From positions 1 through 23,323 of the IMG/VR virus record IMGVR_UViG_3300013004_000195: DNA of 23,323 nucleotides; one strand, 5' to 3'. Of the stretch, positions 1 through 5,348 are shown piece after piece (positions within the stretch are counted from its first letter, which is position 1; every line of letters begins with the position of its first letter). This DNA comes from a virus. The position numbers were made by a program, and so were the translations under genes. Below the pieces are notes generated by a model. That model was not told the origin of the DNA, did no database searches, and worked only from the letters and a program-made list of their open reading frames with translations.

Positions 1-136
1 CAAAGTTGAAAACCTGACCCTCTTGGGCATTCGCCAAGCTAGCCTTCGATCCACCATAGACCGAATAGAAGACGAAACCCACAACAGCAACGGCAGCAGC
101 CGCAAAAATCGAACCAAACAGAATCACATCGTTCAT
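1..136 (-). CDS. Partial small membrane protein of unknown function
   Basis: This gene runs off the left edge, so only its first 45 codons are visible. The product begins MNDVILFGSIFAAAAVAVV and has one hydrophobic N-terminal segment (about residues 4-24), followed by a polar stretch rich in Ser, Gly, Ala and Gln. That fits an N-terminally anchored membrane protein or an uncleaved signal sequence. A good promoter lies 46-74 bp upstream, and a purine-rich AAAGGG sits before the ATG. I do not recognise the family. Confidence 0.7.
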   Translation of the reverse strand, partial: MNDVILFGSIFAAAAVAVVGFVFYSVYGGSKASLANAQEGQVFNF

Positions 137-181
137 AGAAACCCTTTCAAATTGAAAATCGATCACAACATCCATGCCACA

Positions 182-210
182 AGTCTACACTAATTATCGA
201 CATTTGTCAA
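182..210 (-). promoter_or_regulatory. Sigma-70-type promoter with CGATA operator
   Basis: Read on the - strand: TTGACA, 17-bp spacer, TAGACT. The spacer contains GTCGATAATTAG, the motif shared by the other left-arm promoters. The stop codon of the upstream gene (207-470) is the TGA inside the -35 box. It drives the partial gene at the left edge. Confidence 0.75.
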
Positions 211-470
211 GCGGGAACTTTAGAAAAATTTTCTTCCCAATACTCTACCATTTCAGCCATGTTGATACCACTATCGTTCCAAGCCACACAATCGGGCGTT
301 TCAAATCGGATAGGACTCACTTCAAAAATCTCACGAATCAAAATTTTGAAATGATCGTAAGAGCCACACTGTTTGGCCAGACTATACAAACTTTCATCAT
401 TACTGATCCACAAGCAGACATTCCACGTTTGATAGTTCTGGTATCCGTGATATGATCCATCGGGACTCAT
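207..470 (-). CDS. Small hypothetical phage protein (NYQTWNVCLWI motif)
   Basis: An 87-aa soluble acidic protein. Its N-terminal half holds 'YQNYQTWNVCLWISNDE', a Tyr/Trp-rich signature that I associate with small phage-encoded proteins of unknown function; no activity can be assigned. It is transcribed alone from the promoter at 501-529, the typical 'promoter 1' gene of a block. Its TGA stop lies inside the -35 box of the next promoter, so the two units are fused end to end without a terminator. An AAGGGTAA sequence precedes the ATG. Confidence 0.8.
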   Translation of the reverse strand: MSPDGSYHGYQNYQTWNVCLWISNDESLYSLAKQCGSYDHFKILIREIFEVSPIRFETPDCVAWNDSGINMAEMVEYWEENFSKVPA

Positions 471-500
471 GTTCTTACCCTTGCCTTTCTTCTATATCGT

Positions 501-529
501 ATTCTACTATCTATTATCGTCAATTGCAA
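501..529 (-). promoter_or_regulatory. Sigma-70-type promoter with CGATA operator
   Basis: Read on the - strand: TTGCAA, 17-bp spacer, TAGAAT. The spacer contains GACGATAATAGATAG, the common operator-like motif. It is the first promoter downstream of 82-bp element copy 1. Confidence 0.75.
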
Positions 530-544
530 GGGGTAAGCTTGAAT

Positions 545-560
545 CTTACAAGATTGTAAG
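545..560. repeat. 16-bp CTTAC/GTAAG palindrome next to element 1
   Basis: CTTACAAGATTGTAAG, a near-perfect palindrome between promoter 501-529 and element copy 1. It is a member of the CCTTAC-N6-GTAAGG family also present at 1346, 3608, 5785 and 7341. Confidence 0.7.
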
Positions 561-566
561 GATTGA

Positions 567-648
567 CGCAAAGTGTTGCAGCATAAAGACTTACAACAAA
601 TTCGGCCGCCCGCGTCGGCCCTAAGTGCTTGAACACAAAGGGTTTACG
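567..648. repeat. 82-bp double-palindrome intergenic element, copy 1
   Basis: Left arm 567-595, core 596-619 (contains CGGCCGCCCGCG), right arm 620-648. Each 29-bp arm fits the consensus CGTAAGTnCTTA, five bases, TAAGnACTTACG. It lies 16 bp after the stop codon of gene 665-895. Arms are nearly identical to those of copy 2. Confidence 0.9.
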
Positions 649-664
649 ACGAGAGATTATTTGT

Positions 665-895
665 TTACTCAAAATCAACAAAGATGATTTGAGCATAACC
701 GCGAGGCTTAACAGTATACCCATCACCATAGTCATAGGTATCAGCCTTGACCGCAGTCATACCAGCAAGAGCCTTAGCCTTACGAACAACGCTACGCTGA
801 GAAGCATTCTTCTTGGAGATAAACTCGTATCGATTCACCCAGCCATAGTTAGCTTCACCACCAAACGTATCCGTATGAGTCACAACGCACTTCAT
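665..895 (-). CDS. Small hypothetical phage protein (DTFGGEANYGWV motif)
   Basis: A 76-aa protein opening with 'TDTFGGEANYGWVNR', then a basic helix-like stretch (residues 28-45) and a C-terminal beta-rich part ending 'AQIIFVDFE'. The first motif is familiar from small uncharacterised phage proteins, but no activity is known to me. It is the second gene of a two-gene unit from promoter 1074-1101. Its ATG overlaps the upstream gene's TGA (ATGA junction), implying translational coupling. The next feature downstream is element copy 1. Confidence 0.82.
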   Translation of the reverse strand: MKCVVTHTDTFGGEANYGWVNRYEFISKKNASQRSVVRKAKALAGMTAVKADTYDYGDGYTVKPRGYAQIIFVDFE

Positions 896-1044
896 TTTGC
901 CAATTCCTTTGCTTTCATGGTTTCAAGATACAACTTTTCCAACAGATTCACACGAGCCATCGCACGATTAGCTTCACGATCCATAAGCATAACAGCTTTC
1001 TGATGTGCTGTCAACTGCTTTTTCTTTTGCGTTTTCATTTTCAT
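892..1044 (-). CDS. Small basic helical protein, unknown function
   Basis: A 50-aa ORF, too short for most callers. The sequence is Lys/Arg-rich (starts MKMKTQKKK) and looks entirely alpha-helical, with heptad-like Leu/Met spacing over residues 17-47, suggesting a short coiled coil or nucleic-acid-binding helix. Support comes from the promoter at 1074-1101, a purine-rich leader typical of this arm, and the ATGA overlap with gene 665-895. The start could also be the ATG two codons later. I do not recognise a family. Confidence 0.75.
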   Translation of the reverse strand: MKMKTQKKKQLTAHQKAVMLMDREANRAMARVNLLEKLYLETMKAKELAK

Positions 1045-1073
1045 TCTCACTTTCTCTATCTCTTATATCGACA

Positions 1074-1101
1074 AGTATAGCATAGAAACTTTAGTTGTCA
1101 A
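1074..1101 (-). promoter_or_regulatory. Sigma-70-type promoter with CGATA operator
   Basis: Read on the - strand: TTGACA, 16-bp spacer, TATACT. TGTCGATATAAGAG follows the -10 box, so here the operator-like motif sits at the start site rather than in the spacer. The TGA stop of gene 1098-1271 is inside the -35 box. Confidence 0.75.
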
Positions 1102-1271
1102 TCCCCTTTATTTCTGCTCAGAGCAGCATGTGAGACAATCTGATCAAACGTATACCATTCACCGTATCCGTATTGACCAGAAACCAGAACTCGCACATTC
1201 TTTCCAATGATTTGCTTGATAATTCCGTATCCATTAGTCATTTGAACAACATCACCAACTTGATATGCCAT
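1098..1271 (-). CDS. Small SH3/KOW-like beta protein
   Basis: A 57-aa protein, MAYQVGDVVQMTNGYG onward. The pattern of 'GDVV', a Gly-rich turn, 'IIKQIIGKNVRVLV' and 'EWYTFDQI' looks like a small five-strand SH3- or KOW-like barrel; this is inferred from pattern only. An upstream extension of the frame reads through the promoter (1297-1325), so the ATG at 1271 with GAGG about 9 nt before it is the credible start. It is a monocistronic promoter-1 gene. Confidence 0.78.
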   Translation of the reverse strand: MAYQVGDVVQMTNGYGIIKQIIGKNVRVLVSGQYGYGEWYTFDQIVSHAALSRNKGD

Positions 1272-1296
1272 CTCTGCCTCTCTTTCTTCTGCTATA

Positions 1297-1325
1297 ATTA
1301 TATATCTATTATCGTCCAAAGTCAA
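1297..1325 (-). promoter_or_regulatory. Strong sigma-70-type promoter with CGATA operator
   Basis: Read on the - strand: TTGACT, 17-bp spacer, TATAAT. The spacer holds GGACGATAATAGATA. Together with the adjoining palindrome it is nearly identical to the promoter region at 3557-3627. Confidence 0.85.
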
Positions 1326-1345
1326 TAGGCTAGACCAGAAAAAAT

Positions 1346-1363
1346 CCTTACAATATCGTAAGG
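1346..1363. repeat. 18-bp CCTTAC-N6-GTAAGG palindrome
   Basis: CCTTACAATATCGTAAGG. On the - strand it is followed by ATTTTTT, so it could act as a weak intrinsic terminator after element copy 2. Other copies lack the T run, which argues for a protein-binding role instead. Confidence 0.75.
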
Positions 1364-1367
1364 TTGT

Positions 1368-1449
1368 CGTAAAGTGTTGCGACATAAAGACTTACATCAA
1401 ATCGGGCGGGCCGCGCAAGCCCTAAGTGCTTACGCACAAAGGGTTTACG
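1368..1449. repeat. 82-bp double-palindrome intergenic element, copy 2
   Basis: Left arm 1368-1396, core 1397-1420 (GGGCGGGCCGCG), right arm 1421-1449. It lies 8 bp after the stop codon of gene 1458-1850. It has the same 29-24-29 layout as all other copies and is closest in sequence to copy 1. Confidence 0.92.
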
Positions 1450-1457
1450 GCGAGTGC

Positions 1458-1850
1458 TTAGAATTTTCCTCCAAAATCTGGACTAATGCCAAGTTGCTGC
1501 TGAACATCTTCATCACCCAGAGTATCTTCATCCATCATAAAGTCCATATCATCAAAGAAAATTTCGATTTCTGGCTTTCCATCATAGGCAAGAATAGTAG
1601 CAAAATCATAAATCATAAAGTAAGCCGTAGCTTGTACCCATGATTCTACAATCCCAGAATGTAACTCAATAGTATCTCTATTAAGGTAAACATACTCTAT
1701 TGCAGAGCATTTAGTGTTGTCATTCATTTCACTCCATACTGGAATTTCATATTTATTTAGTTCTTCATTCAAAACACCATCTTCACGCCACTGCAGATAA
1801 TTCTCATATGTAGCTTCGATCATCCCTGTTGCGATCTTACGACATTGCAT
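1458..1850 (-). CDS. Hypothetical protein with acidic C-terminus
   Basis: A 130-aa protein and the last gene of a four-gene operon from promoter 2422-2450. The N-terminal 90 residues are mixed and probably helical. The C-terminal third is strongly acidic ('FFDDMDFMMDEDTLGDED'). No family recognised. AAGGAAA lies 9 nt before the ATG. It sits 17 bp downstream of an even more acidic protein, so the operon as a whole specialises in acidic products. Element copy 2 follows the stop codon. Confidence 0.82.
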   Translation of the reverse strand: MQCRKIATGMIEATYENYLQWREDGVLNEELNKYEIPVWSEMNDNTKCSAIEYVYLNRDTIELHSGIVESWVQATAYFMIYDFATILAYDGKPEIEIFFDDMDFMMDEDTLGDEDVQQQLGISPDFGGKF

Positions 1851-1867
1851 TATTTGTTTCCTTTCAA

Positions 1868-2143
1868 TTAGTCGTTATATGGGCCATCTTCGTTATAGTC
1901 AACAAATCCAACAGCCTCGTCGGCATGGAAATCTTCTACTCCATCGTCACTATAGTAACCATAATCCTCGTCGGTTCCCCATCCAGCGGAAGCCAACGCA
2001 GATTCAGCATCACCATCCATACTATCATCAAACGAATCATCAGAATCATTCTCCAGATCATCGTTTCCAGCCCAATAATCGTTAGTACGATCATCGGCAT
2101 CGATACCATAAAAGTCGTCATGGTCGTCATACTCGTAGCTCAT
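1868..2143 (-). CDS. Extremely acidic protein, candidate DNA mimic
   Basis: A 91-aa protein in which 33 residues are Asp or Glu, one is Arg and none is Lys, giving a predicted net charge near -32. The acidic residues are spread evenly along the chain with regularly spaced Tyr, Phe and Trp rather than sitting in one tail. Known phage DNA-mimic proteins such as T7 Ocr are small and similarly charged, and inhibit restriction or other DNA-binding host proteins; the same role here is inference from composition. GAGGGA precedes the ATG at 2143; an in-frame TTG six bases earlier is less likely. It starts 2 bp after the stop of a 23-aa membrane peptide. Confidence 0.8.
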   Translation of the reverse strand: MSYEYDDHDDFYGIDADDRTNDYWAGNDDLENDSDDSFDDSMDGDAESALASAGWGTDEDYGYYSDDGVEDFHADEAVGFVDYNEDGPYND

Positions 2144-2145
2144 GG

Positions 2146-2217
2146 TCAATCCCTCACAATGGTGATAGTGTAAAACAAACCAATGTATCCGATAACAAAC
2201 GCAATCGCACTAAGCAT
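2146..2217 (-). CDS. 23-aa membrane microprotein
   Basis: A tiny ORF, MLSAIAFVIGYIGLFYTITI then VRD, that is essentially one transmembrane helix with a charged C-terminus. It is supported by a good Shine-Dalgarno (GGAG, 7-nt spacing), by an 8-nt overlap with the preceding gene's end, and by its stop sitting 2 bp from the next ATG. The alternative is a leader peptide that couples translation of the acidic gene downstream. Confidence 0.6.
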   Translation of the reverse strand: MLSAIAFVIGYIGLFYTITIVRD

Positions 2218-2383
2218 GATCATACTCCTCGGGAACAAAATCGTCAACAGCACCTACAACGTCGGCCCAGTCCCAAAAATTGACTTCCACACTAGGATCG
2301 TCAATCGGTTCGACCATCGGCTCAACAATACCCGCTTCGGCCATGTCGTTCAGAATGTCATTGATCTCGTCGAAGTTCAGCAT
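2210..2383 (-). CDS. Small acidic protein, unknown function
   Basis: A 57-aa product starting MLNFDEINDILNDMAEAG. It has 17 Asp/Glu and no Lys or Arg. The N-terminal 20 residues look helical and amphipathic; the rest is Val/Pro/Asp-rich with 'NFWDWADVV'. It is the first gene of the four-gene operon after promoter 2422-2450, with AAGGAA before the ATG. It overlaps the 23-aa ORF. No family recognised. Confidence 0.75.
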   Translation of the reverse strand: MLNFDEINDILNDMAEAGIVEPMVEPIDDPSVEVNFWDWADVVGAVDDFVPEEYDHA

Positions 2384-2421
2384 GATTCTGTTCCTTGGTG
2401 GTTACCGTTCGTGATGTTGCG

Positions 2422-2450
2422 ATTATACATCTATTATCGGCCAGTGTCAA
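2422..2450 (-). promoter_or_regulatory. Strong sigma-70-type promoter with CGATA operator
   Basis: Read on the - strand: TTGACA, 17-bp spacer, TATAAT. The spacer holds GGCCGATAATAGATG. It is the only promoter I see in the block between elements 2 and 3 and drives the acidic-protein operon. Confidence 0.87.
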
Positions 2451-2472
2451 GCAGGAACTTGGAAAATTCTAA

Positions 2473-2491
2473 AATATAATTTCATGCCAAA
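2473..2491. repeat. 19-bp repeat, degenerate sigma-54-like site near element 3
   Basis: On the - strand TTTGGCATGAAATTATATT, identical over 19 bp to 6679-6697. It has the TGGCA of a -24 box but lacks the GC of a -12 box. It lies 21 bp outside element copy 3, where other copies carry perfect sigma-54-like sites. Confidence 0.6.
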
Positions 2492-2512
2492 GATGAAAAA
2501 TTTTGCAGTTGA

Positions 2513-2594
2513 CGTAAAGTGTTGCAGGATAAAGACTTACGCTTCGCGGGGGCGGCCGGACTCGACGTAAGTCCTTACAGATGAAGGAGATACG
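2513..2594. repeat. 82-bp double-palindrome intergenic element, copy 3
   Basis: Left arm 2513-2541, core 2542-2565 (CGGGGGCGGCCGG), right arm 2566-2594. Unlike the other copies, the right arm overlaps a coding region: the last codons and TAA stop of gene 2575-2763 lie inside it. Confidence 0.92.
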
Positions 2595-2763
2595 TCATAG
2601 TGCAGCCAAGGACAAAACACACCCCCCACAATACGTAGTCACTCACCCTCATCATTTTCCTCCATATACATGATATTTGACATACTAGCGTACAGTACAA
2701 TACCACAAATATAACCGAAAGCGACACTAACAAAATCCAGTTGATACATCCTTGCATCTCCAT
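2575..2763 (-). CDS. Small two-helix membrane protein
   Basis: A 62-aa protein with two hydrophobic segments, about residues 8-30 and 43-60, joined by a short basic loop ('WRKMMRVSD'); it is Cys-rich for its size. The last six codons and the stop are encoded by the right arm of 82-bp element copy 3. It is the third gene of the unit from promoter 3210-3238, 10 bp after the previous stop. The start is uncertain: ATG 2763 has poor spacing from AAGGA, and the ATG two codons later is possible. Function unknown. Confidence 0.68.
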   Translation of the reverse strand: MEMQGCINWILLVSLSVIFVVLYCTLVCQISCIWRKMMRVSDYVLWGVCFVLGCTMTYLLHL

Positions 2764-2773
2764 TGTTATTCGG

Positions 2774-2962
2774 TCAGTCCTTATATCCTACCCAGAAATC
2801 ATCACCCTCATCGCTTTTCATAAGAGTATAACCCCTACTCCTCATGGCCTCATACTCATTGATTCTCTGCCACACCTCTCCCACAATAGAAAGAAAGTAG
2901 GCAAACCCCAAAACAAAAACAGTAGCCCCCATCCAGACCCACACCATCATAAAATCCCTCAT
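2774..2962 (-). CDS. Small single-span membrane protein, paralogue of 6076-6279
   Basis: A 62-aa protein with an N-terminal transmembrane segment (about residues 6-28), a charged amphipathic linker and the C-terminal tail 'LMKSDEGDDFWVGYKD'. The same layout and a related tail (RMKDENGNDWYVG) occur in gene 6076-6279, so the two look like paralogues. The topology suggests an N-terminal anchor and a short soluble tail. A strong GGAGG lies about 9 nt before the ATG, within the end of the upstream gene. Function unknown. Confidence 0.8.
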   Translation of the reverse strand: MRDFMMVWVWMGATVFVLGFAYFLSIVGEVWQRINEYEAMRSRGYTLMKSDEGDDFWVGYKD

Positions 2963-2965
2963 GAG

Positions 2966-3163
2966 TCAAGCCTCCACAGTGTTGGCGACATGAAGCATAT
3001 TCTCACACTGGTCAAGATAGCATGAACGATATTCGGTCAGACCGATTTTCACAATCATCATCTTTCCCTTGGGCTTGTCGAGAACTCTACGAACTTCACC
3101 ACGATAGTTCTCACCCTTATAGGTAAACTCCACCCAATCATACCGCTTGATATCGTCTCTCAT
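2966..3163 (-). CDS. Small SH3-like beta protein
   Basis: A 65-aa protein starting MRDDIKRYDWVEFTYKGENY. The alternation 'WVEFTYKGENYRGEVRRVL...KMMIVKIG' suggests a small beta barrel of SH3/KOW type, by pattern only. GAGGA lies 5 nt before the ATG at 3163; the ATG at 3187 is a possible but worse-spaced start, and longer versions run into the promoter. First gene of a three-gene unit ending at element copy 3. Confidence 0.75.
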   Translation of the reverse strand: MRDDIKRYDWVEFTYKGENYRGEVRRVLDKPKGKMMIVKIGLTEYRSCYLDQCENMLHVANTVEA

Positions 3164-3209
3164 ACGTTCCTCTTGGTTACTGGTCATCTTTCCTATATCT
3201 ATTATCGAC

Positions 3210-3238
3210 ATTCTACCTTGCAAAACTTTAGTTGTCAA
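3210..3238 (-). promoter_or_regulatory. Sigma-70-type promoter with downstream CGATA operator
   Basis: Read on the - strand: TTGACA, 17-bp spacer, TAGAAT, immediately followed by GTCGATAATAGATATAG. The operator-like motif is therefore at the transcription start. Sixteen bases at its -35 side (AAACTTTAGTTGTCAA on +) also occur at the promoter at 1074-1101. Confidence 0.82.
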
Positions 3239-3300
3239 CCTTAAAAGTTCCACAGGGTTGGCTGACTAGCCTGACTAGGCCACGTTTCGACCCCATAGGG

Positions 3301-3534
3301 TTAGCTAAGACTAACCGGAGTAGGATTCGACCGATAATATTTTGCCCACAATTCATCGATCACGAACTGGACAACGCGATCATGAGTACCACGACAAACG
3401 TAGTATCCCATGTGAATGTCGAACAGGGCAAACGACCCATCCTCTTTAGGATGAAACGTGAACCCACACTTGTAGGCATAGCCATTGATGCTACGCTTGA
3501 CGGTCGAAACTTTCGGAGGCTTTCTCATTTTCAT
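3301..3534 (-). CDS. Hypothetical basic protein
   Basis: A 77-aa basic protein starting MKMRKPPKVSTVKRS. It has alternating aromatic beta-like segments ('GYAYKCGFTFHP', 'FALFDIHMGYYVCRG') followed by a helix ('HDRVVQFVIDELWAKYY'). No known family. It is the single gene of promoter 3557-3585, with GAGAGAAA before the ATG; the longer frame upstream crosses the promoter and is not credible. Between its stop and the next promoter there are about 60 bp with a short GGTTAG/CTAACC hairpin and a tandem CTAGTCAG repeat. Confidence 0.78.
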   Translation of the reverse strand: MKMRKPPKVSTVKRSINGYAYKCGFTFHPKEDGSFALFDIHMGYYVCRGTHDRVVQFVIDELWAKYYRSNPTPVSLS

Positions 3535-3556
3535 TTTCTCTCTTTCTTGTCTTACC

Positions 3557-3585
3557 ATTATACATCTATTATCGTCCAATGTCAA
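3557..3585 (-). promoter_or_regulatory. Strong sigma-70-type promoter with CGATA operator
   Basis: Read on the - strand: TTGACA, 17-bp spacer, TATAAT, with GGACGATAATAGATG in the spacer. Near-duplicate of the promoter at 1297-1325. Confidence 0.87.
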
Positions 3586-3607
3586 TAGGGTAGACCAGAA
3601 AAAGTTT

Positions 3608-3625
3608 CCTTGCAATGTCGTAAGG
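3608..3625. repeat. 18-bp CCTT/AAGG palindrome
   Basis: CCTTGCAATGTCGTAAGG, the imperfect member of the CCTTAC-N6-GTAAGG family, between promoter 3557-3585 and element copy 4. Confidence 0.65.
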
Positions 3626-3639
3626 TTCGGAGAGAAAGT

Positions 3640-3656
3640 TTGGCACGAGATTTGCT
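3640..3656 (+). promoter_or_regulatory. Sigma-54-like -24/-12 site
   Basis: TTGGCACGAGATTTGCT: TGGCACG, four bases, TTGCT, matching the RpoN consensus at all key positions and spacing. It points rightwards, toward element copy 4 (45 bp away) and antisense to the left-arm genes. Promoter activity is inferred, not shown. Confidence 0.45.
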
Positions 3657-3701
3657 AGTGATAAAAAAATGGGCACAAATGCTCATAAAATAATCATTGA
3701 A

Positions 3702-3783
3702 CGTAAGTTGTTGCCACATAAGTACTTAGGGCTCGCCGGGGCGGCCCGCCTTGAGCTAAGTCCTTTAGCGGCAAGGCTTTACG
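3702..3783. repeat. 82-bp double-palindrome intergenic element, copy 4
   Basis: Left arm 3702-3730, core 3731-3754 (GGGGCGGCCCGCC), right arm 3755-3783. The TGA stop of gene 3784-3924 is directly adjacent, with no base between them. Confidence 0.93.
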
Positions 3784-3924
3784 TCAAGTTTTTCTTTTTC
3801 TGTATATTCGTTCAGTACCCACCCAAACGGGTAGGTAGAGTTTTGGGTACAGCTGTACATAAGTACTCTTTACCCATCGTTCAGTTTCTAGTGTAACGTC
3901 GTACACTAGTGTACAGTCGTTCAT
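3784..3924 (-). CDS. Small basic, Tyr/Val-rich protein
   Basis: A 46-aa ORF beginning MNDCTLVYDVTLETERW and ending in a basic tail 'ERIYRKRKT'. Its ATG overlaps the TGA of gene 3921-4295 (ATGA), with GAGGGA just upstream, and its own stop abuts element copy 4. These junctions on both sides make it a probable gene despite its size. The beta-strand pattern is the only structural hint; function unknown. Confidence 0.7.
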   Translation of the reverse strand: MNDCTLVYDVTLETERWVKSTYVQLYPKLYLPVWVGTERIYRKRKT

Positions 3925-4295
3925 TCTTCCCTCTTGAAGCTGAACGGGCTGAGTTCAAGATGAGCAACCGCACCATATTGCTTGGTCAGTTCCTCGACAC
4001 GTTCACGCGAACCCGGCTTGCCAACCGGAACGATCATGGTATCCTCACCCCCTACATAGCGGGGGTCAGACTTTTCCTTGCGAACCTTTCCCAGATTCTT
4101 CAAGGCAGTACGATTGAACTTGATAACCTTTTCACTCACGACATAACGCTTCTGGTCAGTCACACCATAGACGTAATCGGTATCTTCTGTGATTCGATCA
4201 TCTGGGATTTCCACGAGCATCGGCACCGCGATACCCTTGAAGATCATACGGGCTTGACGCTTGGCGTTTTCGATGATGGGATACTTGGTTTTCAT
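3921..4295 (-). CDS. Hypothetical protein, 124 aa
   Basis: A soluble, basic 124-aa protein starting MKTKYPIIENAKRQARM. It has an N-terminal helix, a middle of short strands ('AVPMLVEIP', 'YVYGVTDQKRYVVSE') and a C-terminal 'MIVPVGKPGSRERVEELTKQ' segment with a helix. I do not recognise a family. First gene of the two-gene unit from promoter 4338-4365; the leader contains AACGATAG and a purine-rich ribosome-binding region. Confidence 0.82.
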   Translation of the reverse strand: MKTKYPIIENAKRQARMIFKGIAVPMLVEIPDDRITEDTDYVYGVTDQKRYVVSEKVIKFNRTALKNLGKVRKEKSDPRYVGGEDTMIVPVGKPGSRERVEELTKQYGAVAHLELSPFSFKREE

Positions 4296-4337
4296 TTTCT
4301 TTTTCTCTCTTAGGTTCTATCGTTTTCTTGTTCTTGG

Positions 4338-4365
4338 ATTCTATCAAAGTTTTTGTGCTTGTCAA
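4338..4365 (-). promoter_or_regulatory. Sigma-70-type promoter, operator further downstream
   Basis: Read on the - strand: TTGACA, 16-bp spacer, TAGAAT. It is the only left-arm promoter without CGATA in the spacer or directly after the -10 box; AACGATAG appears in the leader instead. A CCCC/GGGG hairpin (4367-4380) lies just upstream, after the stop of gene 4382-4585. Confidence 0.75.
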
Positions 4366-4381
4366 TCCCCTCTAACGGGGG

Positions 4382-4585
4382 TCACATTCTCCATTCCACA
4401 AACTTGAGAACGCACACCTTTCCAGGATACTTCGCATCGATATACTTCTGTGCAGTAGTCTTGCTATTGTCTGTAGCAGAGCAACACTGAACAATCGTAC
4501 CGTCGATTGAAACGCTCCAAATCCTACGCTTCCGAATCTTGGGAAGCGAACCAATGAAACCATTCACACTCATAACCTTTTCCAT
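4382..4585 (-). CDS. Small basic hypothetical protein
   Basis: A 67-aa protein, MEKVMSVNGFIGSLPKIRKRR onward, with two likely strands ('RIWSVSIDGTIVQCC'), a helix ('SKTTAQKYIDAKYPG') and a final strand. Single gene of promoter 4628-4656. The ATG at 4585 is preferred to an upstream in-frame TTG because GAGAG is well placed before it. A short GC hairpin (4367-4380) right after the stop may act as a weak terminator. Function unknown. Confidence 0.77.
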   Translation of the reverse strand: MEKVMSVNGFIGSLPKIRKRRIWSVSIDGTIVQCCSATDNSKTTAQKYIDAKYPGKVCVLKFVEWRM

Positions 4586-4627
4586 TTTCAACTCTCTCTT
4601 TCTTTCTTCTCTATCTCTTATATCGAC

Positions 4628-4656
4628 ATTATACCATGCTCATCTTGAGTTTTCAA
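4628..4656 (-). promoter_or_regulatory. Sigma-70-type promoter with CGATA operator
   Basis: Read on the - strand: TTGAAA, 17-bp spacer, TATAAT, then GTCGATATAAGAGATAG. The post -10 sequence is shared with promoters 5745-5773 and 7302-7329. Confidence 0.82.
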
Positions 4657-4719
4657 GAGAAATCCAGAAATTTTTGTGTCAAGAGATTTTGACAAAACTT
4701 TTCGTCATTTTCTTTCTTA

Positions 4720-4736
4720 TTGGCATAGCATTTGCT
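4720..4736 (+). promoter_or_regulatory. Sigma-54-like -24/-12 site
   Basis: TTGGCATAGCATTTGCT: TGGCATA, four bases, TTGCT. It points rightwards into element copy 5, 7 bp away. Inferred from the consensus only. Confidence 0.42.
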
Positions 4737-4743
4737 AAGTCGT

Positions 4744-4825
4744 CGTAAAGTCTTATGTGGTAAGCACTTACGTCTCGCCCGGCCCGCCCGCCTTGCCCTA
4801 AGTTGTTTAGGGACAAGGACTTACG
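4744..4825. repeat. 82-bp double-palindrome intergenic element, copy 5
   Basis: Left arm 4744-4772, core 4773-4796 (CCCGGCCCGCCCGCC), right arm 4797-4825. It starts one base after the TAG stop of gene 4827-5144. Confidence 0.93.
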
Positions 4826-4826
4826 T

Positions 4827-5144
4827 CTAGTATACTAGGTTCATATCGGCTACCGTTACCCCATCCTCGTATGGTGTACCATCGTCCAGGTACCATTCTC
4901 CCTTGCGTTGATACACACGTACAGGTGAATACTGGTTGATTCTATCCTTAGTGGTGCTCGTATGCCACCCCCCACTATTGAGGGTAGCACTATTGTCGGG
5001 ATGAATATTTACCACATAGGTACTATGCAGCATGATCCCTACGCTACCATCAGGAAGAATTTCCGCATAGGTATTGTTACCAACCTTGCGAGTATCACGA
5101 TTAGTCTTACCACGAACCATCTTCACTGCTTCGAAGTGTGTCAT
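4827..5144 (-). CDS. Hypothetical phage protein (GGWHTSTTKDRIN motif)
   Basis: A 105-aa protein with a helical N-terminus ('EAVKMVRGKT') followed by a beta-rich body containing 'STYVVNIHPDNSATLNSGG' and 'WHTSTTKDRINQY', and ending 'GEWYLDDG'. This pattern is familiar to me from small phage and phage-like metagenomic proteins of unknown function. Third gene of the unit from promoter 5488-5517, 2 bp after the previous stop, with AGAGG before the ATG. Its stop borders element copy 5. Confidence 0.85.
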   Translation of the reverse strand: MTHFEAVKMVRGKTNRDTRKVGNNTYAEILPDGSVGIMLHSTYVVNIHPDNSATLNSGGWHTSTTKDRINQYSPVRVYQRKGEWYLDDGTPYEDGVTVADMNLVY

Positions 5145-5146
5145 AC

Positions 5147-5341
5147 TTAAACCTCTTGGTAATCGGTCAATTGATGCTGATTAAATATACCATGCTGTCC
5201 GTTGCTGTCAACAACGAAAAACGAGATAACGGGTTTGCCATCCACAATAACTATATCGCTGTCGTTTATGGTAACGTCAGTGCCAGATAGGGTTTTGGCA
5301 ATCATAACGTTTCCCTGCGATGAGCAATGTTTCAGAGACAT
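5147..5341 (-). CDS. Small beta-rich hypothetical protein
   Basis: A 64-aa protein starting MSLKHCSSQG. The middle ('VTINDSDIVIVDGKPVISFFVV') is clearly beta-strand rich. GAGGGA stands 5 nt before ATG 5341, seven bases after the preceding gene's TGA; a second ATG 12 codons later also has an AGGGA and could be an internal start. Function unknown. Middle gene of a three-gene unit ending at element copy 5. Confidence 0.75.
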   Translation of the reverse strand: MSLKHCSSQGNVMIAKTLSGTDVTINDSDIVIVDGKPVISFFVVDSNGQHGIFNQHQLTDYQEV

Positions 5342-5348
5342 AATTCCC

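Noticed and set aside
1829-2173. 114-aa + strand ORF rich in Ile and Val
   Set aside because: It mirrors the Asp-rich acidic gene on the - strand; the hydrophobic composition is an artefact of antisense Asp codons.
3230-3330. Possible tRNA-like segment (GGATTCGACC and short hairpins near the stop of gene 3301-3534)
   Set aside because: No acceptor or anticodon stem can be formed, and half of the segment is coding.
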